Below are positions 59,215 to 64,000 of a stretch of 64,000 nt of DNA, in pieces (the stretch's first letter is position 1; every line of letters starts with the position of its first letter). The position numbers and the translations under genes were made by a program. This DNA is from Saccharopolyspora elongata (GTDB taxonomy: Bacteria > Actinomycetota > Actinomycetes > Mycobacteriales > Pseudonocardiaceae): contig NZ_SMKW01000029.1 of the NCBI RefSeq assembly GCF_004348985.1, positions 1 through 64,000 of the forward strand. Reading direction: 5' to 3'. A model generated the notes under the pieces. The model searched no databases. It was not told where the DNA came from and worked only from the letters and a program-made list of their open reading frames with translations.

Positions 59215-59853
59215 CTAGCTCGCGAGGAGGCCGCCGTAGAGGACGTGGAGGTACTGCTTGGCGATGGCCTCCGGCTTGTACTTGCCGCGAGGGCGGTACC
59301 AGCGCACGGACGACCACACGGTGTCGCGGATGAACCGGTAGGTGATGTTCATGTCGACGTCGGCGCGGAAGATCCCGGCCTTCTGCCCGGCGACCAGCAA
59401 CCGCAGCCAGATCTTCTCGATCTCCCGGCTGAACTCGCCGACGTACTCGAAGCCGGGCTGGCGGGCGAGCGCCACCACCTGAGCCTGGTAGAGCGCGACC
59501 GCGTGCGGGGTCGCGGAGATGGCCTCGAAGGACGCGACGATCAGCTCGTCGAGCGCCGCGCGGGGGTCGACGCTGTCCTGCTCGATCTTGCGGAACCGGT
59601 CGCGCAGGGCGGACAGGAAGTCCCGCAGGATCTCGTCGAGCATCGCCTCCTTCGAGCTGAAGTGGTGGTAGAGGCTGCCCGAGAGGATGCCCGCCTCGTC
59701 GGCGATGTCCCGGACGGTGGTCTCGGCGTACCCTCTCGTGGCGAACAGCGTCGCGGCGATGCTCAGCAGCTGGCTCCGCCGGTCGGAGCCGCTGCCGCCT
59801 CCTGCCGAGGCCGCACCTCGCTTGGCCGACCCCGGCCGGGTCCTCGTCGCCAT
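59215..59853 (-). CDS. kstR2: TetR-family repressor KstR2
   Basis: A 212-residue repressor with the signature of KstR2: LFATRGYAETTVRDIADEAG ILSGSLYHHFSSKEAMLDEI (HTH), and YRFIRDTVWSSVRWYRPRGK in the ligand domain. The last segment is nearly the same in mycobacterial KstR2. KstR2 controls C/D-ring and propionate side-chain catabolism and is relieved by HIP-CoA, the product of FadD3. It is divergent from fadD3, with two near-consensus operators in the gap, suggesting autoregulation. ATG 59853 has GGAAGGCGAG upstream. Longer frames are rejected. Confidence 0.93.
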   Translation of the reverse strand: MATRTRPGSAKRGAASAGGGSGSDRRSQLLSIAATLFATRGYAETTVRDIADEAGILSGSLYHHFSSKEAMLDEILRDFLSALRDRFRKIEQDSVDPRAALDELIVASFEAISATPHAVALYQAQVVALARQPGFEYVGEFSREIEKIWLRLLVAGQKAGIFRADVDMNITYRFIRDTVWSSVRWYRPRGKYKPEAIAKQYLHVLYGGLLAS

Positions 59854-59891
59854 CTCGCCTTCCTTCCCGCAGACCGCGATTCCCCCACAAC

Positions 59892-59905
59892 AACAAGCGT
59901 TTGGT
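59892..59905. promoter_or_regulatory. KstR2-type operator (one mismatch)
   Basis: AACAAGCGTTTGGT differs from AnCAAGnnCTTGnT at one core base (T for C). It lies 39 bp upstream of kstR2. Confidence 0.75.
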
Positions 59906-60015
59906 CGACAGTCTGCCACAGCCGCGCCCGCGCACCCGCCACTGCCTGCCGCGGCACGCCGGTCCCGCACCGCACAAGGCCTGGTCTGCGGGCGCACCCG
60001 CCGCTAGGATCACCT

Positions 60016-60029
60016 AGCAAGCATTTGGT
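60016..60029. promoter_or_regulatory. KstR2-type operator (one mismatch)
   Basis: AGCAAGCATTTGGT has one core mismatch and lies 26 bp before the fadD3 start. It is about 124 bp from the kstR2 box, so each divergent gene has its own site. Confidence 0.75.
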
Positions 60030-60054
60030 CGTCTCGAAGGAGAGCGTGGGCACG

Positions 60055-61662
60055 GTGAACCCCCCGATGACGATCCCCCTCCTCGTCGCGGAGGCCGCAC
60101 GGCGGCATCCCGACCAACCTGCCGTCGTCGACGGGGACATCCGGGTCACCTACGAACAGCTGGCCGGGCTCGTGACCGAGACGGCGCGCGCGTATGCGGC
60201 GCGCGGCCTGCGCCGGGGCGACCGCGCGGCCATCTGGGCGCCGAACCGGCTGGAGTTCATCCTCGCGCTCCTGGGTGCGCAGTCCATCGGTGCCATCGTC
60301 GTCCCGCTCAACAGCCGCTACCGGGGCCACGAGGCGGCGACCGTCCTAGCCCGCTCCCGCGCCTCGACGCTCGTCCTCGCCAACGGGTTCCTGGACATCG
60401 ACTTCCTCGGGATGCTCCGCACCGCCGCCGCGGAATCGCCTGGTCAGGCCGGGGACGGCCCCATCCCGGGGTTGCCCCACCTGCACACCGTGGTGGACCT
60501 GGGCGGGCAGCCCGCCGACGGCGTGCTCGGCTGGCCGGACTTCATCTCCGGCGGCCGCTCGGTGGACCACGACCGGTTCGAGGCGATGGTCGCAGCGGTG
60601 ACGCCCGACGACATCTGCGACATCATGTTCACCTCGGGCACCACGGGCGTCCCCAAGGGCGTGCTCACGGCGCACCGGCAGACGATCGACGTCGCGCGGG
60701 TCTGGGCCGAGCGGGCCGAGCTGAGCACGGCCGACCGCTACGCCATCGTCAACCCGTTCTTCCACGGTTTCGGCTACAAGGCCGGCATGATCACCGCGAT
60801 CACCGCGGGGAGCACGATCTACCCGGTCGCCACCTTCCAGGCCGACGAGCTGCTCGAACTCATCCAGGCGGAGCGGATCTCGGTGCTGCCCGGCGCGCCG
60901 ACCCTGTTCACGTCCCTGCTCAACCACCCCCGGCTGGCGGAGTACGACCTCTCGTCGCTGCGGTTCTCCGTCGCCGGGGCCGCGACGGTGCCGAAGTCGC
61001 TGTTCCAGCGGATGCGCGACGAGCTGGGCTTCACGTCCGTGAGCCAGGCCTACGGCCTGACCGAGGCGGTCGTGGTGACCCAGTCCCTCCCGGACGACGA
61101 CCCGGCGCACATCGCGGAGACGACCGGCCCGCCCGTCGACGGGATGGAGCTCCGCATCGTGGACCCCGCGGGCGACGACGTGCCCGCCGGCGACGAGGGC
61201 GAGATCCTGATCCGGGGCCGCAACGTCATGCTCGGCTACTTCGAGGACGAGCGGGCCACCGCCGAGACCATCGACGCCGACGGGTGGCTGCGCACCGGCG
61301 ACGTGGGCCGTCTCGACGAGCACGGGTGCCTGCAGGTCACCGACCGGATCAAGGACATGTTCACCGTCGGCGGGTTCAACGTCTACCCGGCCGAGGTGGA
61401 GAACGTCCTCGCCACGCACCCGGAGGTGTCGGAGTCTGCCGTCGTGGCGAAGCCCGACCAGCGGATGGGCTCGGTCGCCCTTGCGTTCGTGGTGCCGCGC
61501 GGCGGAAGCAGGCCGACGGAGGACGCACTGATCGAGTACTGCCGGGCTCGGCTCGCGAACTTCAAGGTGCCGAGGGAGATCGTCGTCCGGGACGAGCTGC
61601 CGAAGAACGCCAGCGGCAAGATCCTCAAGACCAAGCTCCGCCCCGCGGCGAAGGAAGCGTGA
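60055..61662 (+). CDS. fadD3: HIP-CoA ligase FadD3
   Basis: A 535-residue acyl-CoA synthetase of the ANL family. The ATP loop is MFTSGTTGVPKGVLTAHRQT. FFHGFGYKAGMITAIT, also found in mycobacterial FadD3, follows. GWLRTGDVGRL, DRIKDMFTVGGFNVYPAEVE and the C-terminal NASGKILKTKL with the catalytic Lys are present. FadD3 activates HIP, the C/D-ring propionate, with CoA and so produces the KstR2 inducer. GTG 60055 is taken as start; GTG 60046 and ATG 60067 are alternatives. Placement next to kstR2 supports the assignment. Confidence 0.92.
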   Translation: MNPPMTIPLLVAEAARRHPDQPAVVDGDIRVTYEQLAGLVTETARAYAARGLRRGDRAAIWAPNRLEFILALLGAQSIGAIVVPLNSRYRGHEAATVLARSRASTLVLANGFLDIDFLGMLRTAAAESPGQAGDGPIPGLPHLHTVVDLGGQPADGVLGWPDFISGGRSVDHDRFEAMVAAVTPDDICDIMFTSGTTGVPKGVLTAHRQTIDVARVWAERAELSTADRYAIVNPFFHGFGYKAGMITAITAGSTIYPVATFQADELLELIQAERISVLPGAPTLFTSLLNHPRLAEYDLSSLRFSVAGAATVPKSLFQRMRDELGFTSVSQAYGLTEAVVVTQSLPDDDPAHIAETTGPPVDGMELRIVDPAGDDVPAGDEGEILIRGRNVMLGYFEDERATAETIDADGWLRTGDVGRLDEHGCLQVTDRIKDMFTVGGFNVYPAEVENVLATHPEVSESAVVAKPDQRMGSVALAFVVPRGGSRPTEDALIEYCRARLANFKVPREIVVRDELPKNASGKILKTKLRPAAKEA

Positions 61663-61665
61663 CGC

Positions 61666-61701
61666 GCCGGGTCGGCAGCGGTCACCAGCCGCCGACCCGG
61701 C
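61666..61701. terminator. 11-bp hairpin after fadD3
   Basis: GCCGGGTCGGC and its exact complement flank a 14-nt loop, 3 nt past the fadD3 stop. Confidence 0.65.
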
Positions 61702-61726
61702 CCTGAACCTCGCCGATCGCACGAAC

Positions 61727-61832
61727 GCGATTTCGCGAGAAATTGCGCCGTCCCAGGGTGACGACACACCCCTCACTCCCCGTGGCCGCACCGCACCGTT
61801 TTCGCAGGTGGTACGCGGTTTCGCGAGAAATG
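61727..61832. repeat. Paired TTTCGCGAGAAA motifs (family member 3)
   Basis: GCGATTTCGCGAGAAAT (61727-61743) and GGTTTCGCGAGAAAT (61818-61832) form a direct pair of TTTC-GCGA-GAAA palindromes in the 401-bp gap after fadD3. The spacing is larger than in the members at 18.6 and 50.6 kb. No gene was seen in this gap. Confidence 0.6.
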
Positions 61833-62015
61833 TAGCGTCGCCCGGGTGGACGTCGAATTCTCACCGACGGCGGGTGATCTGCGCTCGGCGGCTCACCGCG
61901 CGCCGGGTGAGCGCCACAGGAAAGCGGACCCCTTCCCCGCAACAGTCCACATTGGGCATAGCACCGCGATGCGCGCGGCGATGCCGGAGCGCGCGCCATC
62001 GTAACCACATAAACA

Positions 62016-62029
62016 AGCAAACGCTAGGT
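62016..62029. promoter_or_regulatory. KstR2-like operator (two mismatches)
   Basis: AGCAAACGCTAGGT keeps the spacing and outer bases of AnCAAGnnCTTGnT with one change in each half. It lies 35 bp before the luciferase-like gene. Confidence 0.5.
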
Positions 62030-62063
62030 TTGTATTCTCGTCTCGCTCTCGTAGGATTCCGTT

Positions 62064-62951
62064 ATGAGATACGCCGTAATGGCTCCGGTGGCGGCCGGCG
62101 TCACCGCCCGGCCCGATTGGATGGGCGAGTTCGCCCGGCACGCCGAGGCATGCGGGTTCGAATCGATCGTCGCGGTCGAGCACGCCGTCGTGGTCAGCCG
62201 GTACTCCAGCGTCTACCCCTACGCGAGTTCCGGGAAGATGGAGCTGGCCGACGACTGCGACATCCCGGATCCGCTGGACCTGCTGATGTTCCTCGCCGCG
62301 CACACGACCCGCATCGAGCTGGCCACGGGCGTGCTCGTGCTGCCCAACCACCATCCGGTGGTGCTGGCCAAGCGAGCGGCGACCCTCGACGCGCTCTCCG
62401 GCGGCCGGCTGCGCCTGTGCGTCGGCATGGGCTGGATGCGGGAGGAGATCGAGGCGTGCGGGGCCGAGTTCGAGACCCGGGGGCGGCGGGCCGACGAGCA
62501 GATCGACGTGCTGCGCAAGCTGTGGGCCGACCGGTCGCCGACCGGTGTCGACCACGACGGCCGGTTCTTCTCCTTCGCCGGGGCGATGACCTACCCGAAG
62601 CCGGTCCGGCCCGGCGGGGTCCCCATCCACATCGGCGGGCACAGCCGCGCGGCCGCGCGGCGAGCGGGACGCCGTGGCGACGGCCTGCAGCCGCTCGGCG
62701 TCGGCGGCGCCGAACTGCAGCAGCTCATCGACCTGATGCGGCAGGAAGCCGAAGCGGCGGACCGCGATCCCGACGCGCTTGAGGTCACGCTCGGGCACCT
62801 CGTCTCGGCGATCACCACCGAGAAAGCCGAGTCGCTGGCCGCGCGGGGCGCGAGCCGGATCGTGCTGCAGCCCACGCCGACCACCGACCTGGCCGCGGTC
62901 AAGGACGAGCTCTCCGCGTGCGCGCAGCGGCTCGGCCTGGCCGGGCGATGA
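62064..62951 (+). CDS. LLM-class F420-dependent oxidoreductase (luciferase-like)
   Basis: A 295-residue TIM-barrel flavin/F420 enzyme: GEFARHAEACGFESIVAVEH, TTRIELATGVLVLPNHHPVV, KRAATLDALSGGRLRLCVGM GW, PVRPGGVPIHIGGHSRAAAR. Subfamily wording suggests F420 use, common in actinobacteria, but FMN cannot be excluded. It is not IpdC, which belongs to the nitronate monooxygenase family. ATG 62064 has AGGA 8 nt upstream. It overlaps the next gene (ATGA) and starts a three-gene unit that leaves the window. Confidence 0.86.
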   Translation: MRYAVMAPVAAGVTARPDWMGEFARHAEACGFESIVAVEHAVVVSRYSSVYPYASSGKMELADDCDIPDPLDLLMFLAAHTTRIELATGVLVLPNHHPVVLAKRAATLDALSGGRLRLCVGMGWMREEIEACGAEFETRGRRADEQIDVLRKLWADRSPTGVDHDGRFFSFAGAMTYPKPVRPGGVPIHIGGHSRAAARRAGRRGDGLQPLGVGGAELQQLIDLMRQEAEAADRDPDALEVTLGHLVSAITTEKAESLAARGASRIVLQPTPTTDLAAVKDELSACAQRLGLAGR

Positions 62952-63424
62952 TGCTCAGCACGGCCGACCGGGTGGAGCTCGCCGACCTGGTCGCCCGCTA
63001 CGCGGCCGCCGTGGACGACCGCGCGTTCGCCACGGCGGCGGCCCTGTTCACCGAGGACGCCGTGCTGGCGATGCCGTCCCCGCCCGCCGAGCTCGGCCCA
63101 TCCGACGTCCACAGTGGCCGATCGGCGATCGCCGGCGCACTACGCGCCGTCGAGGCTTTCGAACTCACCCAGCACGCGATCGTCGGTCAGGTCTTCGACG
63201 GCGACGGGCGGACCGCGACCGGCCGCATCGCGTGCATCGCCCACCACCTGGGCAAGCGGTCGTCGGGCGAGCCGATCAACGTCGTGTGGCACCTGCGCTA
63301 CGCCGACGGCTACCGCAGGCAGGACGGCGCGTGGGTGTTCGCGCACCGGGAGCTGTCCATCGACTGGATCGAGACCCGAACACCACGCCGCTCGCGCGTC
63401 CCCTCCTGGAGCGAAGATGACTGA
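62948..63424 (+). CDS. SnoaL-like NTF2-fold protein
   Basis: A 158-residue SnoaL-type protein: RVELADLVARYAAAVDDRAF, ALFTEDAVLAM, HAIVGQVFDGDGRTATGRIA, WHLRYADGYRRQDGAWVFAH RELSIDW. The pattern is that of scytalone-dehydratase-like or dioxygenase-beta-like proteins. It probably catalyses dehydration or isomerisation, or serves as a binding partner to its neighbours. It overlaps the following SDR by 8 nt. Confidence 0.78.
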   Translation: MMLSTADRVELADLVARYAAAVDDRAFATAAALFTEDAVLAMPSPPAELGPSDVHSGRSAIAGALRAVEAFELTQHAIVGQVFDGDGRTATGRIACIAHHLGKRSSGEPINVVWHLRYADGYRRQDGAWVFAHRELSIDWIETRTPRRSRVPSWSEDD

Positions 63425-64000
63425 CCGACCACGGATCTGCGTTGTGACCGGAGGTGCGCTCGGGATCGGCGGCGCCATCAGCCGCCGGTTCGCCCGCGCA
63501 GGGGACCTCGTCGTGCTCAACGACTTGGACGGCGACGCCGCCCGCGCCGCGCAACTGGAGATCGAGGCCGCCGGCGGTCGCTGCGTGGTCGTCGTCGGCG
63601 ACATCACCGACGACGACGTGGTGGCCGAGACCGCCGGGGCGGCGCTGTCCGCGGGAGACGGCCGGGTCGACGTGCTGGTCAACAACGTCGGGGACTTCCG
63701 CCCGACGTCCTGGACGTTCGTGCGATCGACGCCGGAGCAGTGGCGCCGGCTCTACGAGCTGAACCTGCACCACGTGTTCACCATGACCCACGCGCTGCTG
63801 CCGACCATGATCGAGCAGCGTCGCGGCGCCATCGTGAACAACTCGACCGTCGAGGCCTTCCGCGGCATTCCGGGCAAGGCCGCCTACTCGGCGTTCAACG
63901 CCGGAGTCTCGGCGTTCACGAAGAGCCTGGCGGTGGAGGTCGGGCAGCACGGCGTCAGGGTGAACGCCATCGCGCCCGATCTCGCGGACACCCCGCAGAC
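63417..64000 (+). CDS. SDR-family protein with Asn for the catalytic Lys (partial)
   Basis: The first 194 residues of an SDR that runs off the window. Nucleotide loop TGGALGIGGAISRRF, NNVGDFRPTSWTF, NNSTVEAFRGIPGKA (Ser) and AYSAFNAGVSAFTKSLAVEV. The Tyr-x-x-x-Lys signature reads YSAFN, with Asn replacing the Lys that lowers the Tyr pKa. The canonical dehydrogenase reaction should therefore be weak, or the protein may have another role. It is coupled to the SnoaL-like gene. Good match elsewhere to bacterial SDRs (RVNAIAPDLADTP). Confidence 0.84.
   Translation, partial: MTDRPRICVVTGGALGIGGAISRRFARAGDLVVLNDLDGDAARAAQLEIEAAGGRCVVVVGDITDDDVVAETAGAALSAGDGRVDVLVNNVGDFRPTSWTFVRSTPEQWRRLYELNLHHVFTMTHALLPTMIEQRRGAIVNNSTVEAFRGIPGKAAYSAFNAGVSAFTKSLAVEVGQHGVRVNAIAPDLADTPQ

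Noticed and set aside
62064-62951. IpdC, the flavin enzyme of the KstR2 regulon
   Set aside because: IpdC belongs to the nitronate monooxygenase family. This protein has luciferase-like (LLM) signatures.

Overview
The window is high-GC DNA with the gene style of a mycelial actinomycete. Genes are tightly packed, GTG and TTG starts are common, and stop/start codons often overlap. The gene content (IniBAC-like dynamins with an Hsp70, a group 1h [NiFe]-hydrogenase, a KstR2-type steroid regulon) points to the Pseudonocardiales, perhaps a Saccharopolyspora or Amycolatopsis relative. That placement is inference. No rRNA, tRNA, CRISPR array, phage gene or transposase was seen.

Layout. (1) 1-1.5 kb holds a regulator remnant, a GNAT acetyltransferase and a frameshifted pseudogene. 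(2) 1.6-10.2 kb, minus strand, is a stress/envelope-type locus: a membrane-anchored Hsp70 with a Gly-rich tail, a large low-complexity IniB-like protein, two dynamin-like GTPases (IniA- and IniC-like) and an acidic repeat protein. (3) 10.9-25.7 kb is a near-complete group 1h (actinobacterial, high-affinity) uptake hydrogenase island. It has hhyS/hhyL, hypFBAEDC, a second HypC, two SIS-domain proteins, a NifU-like protein, DUF5947, a 51-residue membrane protein, a maturation protease and a degenerate protease-like protein. The genes are mostly coupled on the minus strand, with hypF facing them. (4) 26.5-64 kb is a steroid catabolic region. Ring A/B genes are present: two KstD-type dehydrogenases, KshA, ketosteroid isomerase, HsaA-, HsaC- and HsaE-like enzymes. 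So are C/D-ring and propionyl-side-chain genes: fadD3, fadE30 and partner acyl-CoA dehydrogenases, ipdF, fadA6 and a crotonase. Accessory genes include many SDRs, a Baeyer-Villiger-type monooxygenase with an esterase, an MHS transporter, a DegT-fold protein and three regulators (IclR, KstR-like TetR, KstR2).

How it works together. Eleven palindromes that match or resemble the mycobacterial KstR2 operator AnCAAGnnCTTGnT lie in front of most transcription units from 28.6 to 62 kb. Five match exactly. They also precede kshA, a kstD and the hsaA-like gene, which in mycobacteria belong to the separate KstR regulon. The region therefore looks like one KstR2-type regulon spanning early and late steps of steroid breakdown. 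KshB, HsaB, HsaD, HsaF/G and IpdAB are not in the window and must be supplied elsewhere.

Non-coding structure is rich. There is a two-copy element of about 150 bp with compensatory changes in its stems. A 20-bp-arm inverted repeat occurs twice and brackets the fadA6-ipdF-ech-fadE-fadE block. A family of paired TTTC-N4-GAAA palindromes and several strong hairpins sit at gene ends. Two clear pseudogenes and one probable frameshift were found.
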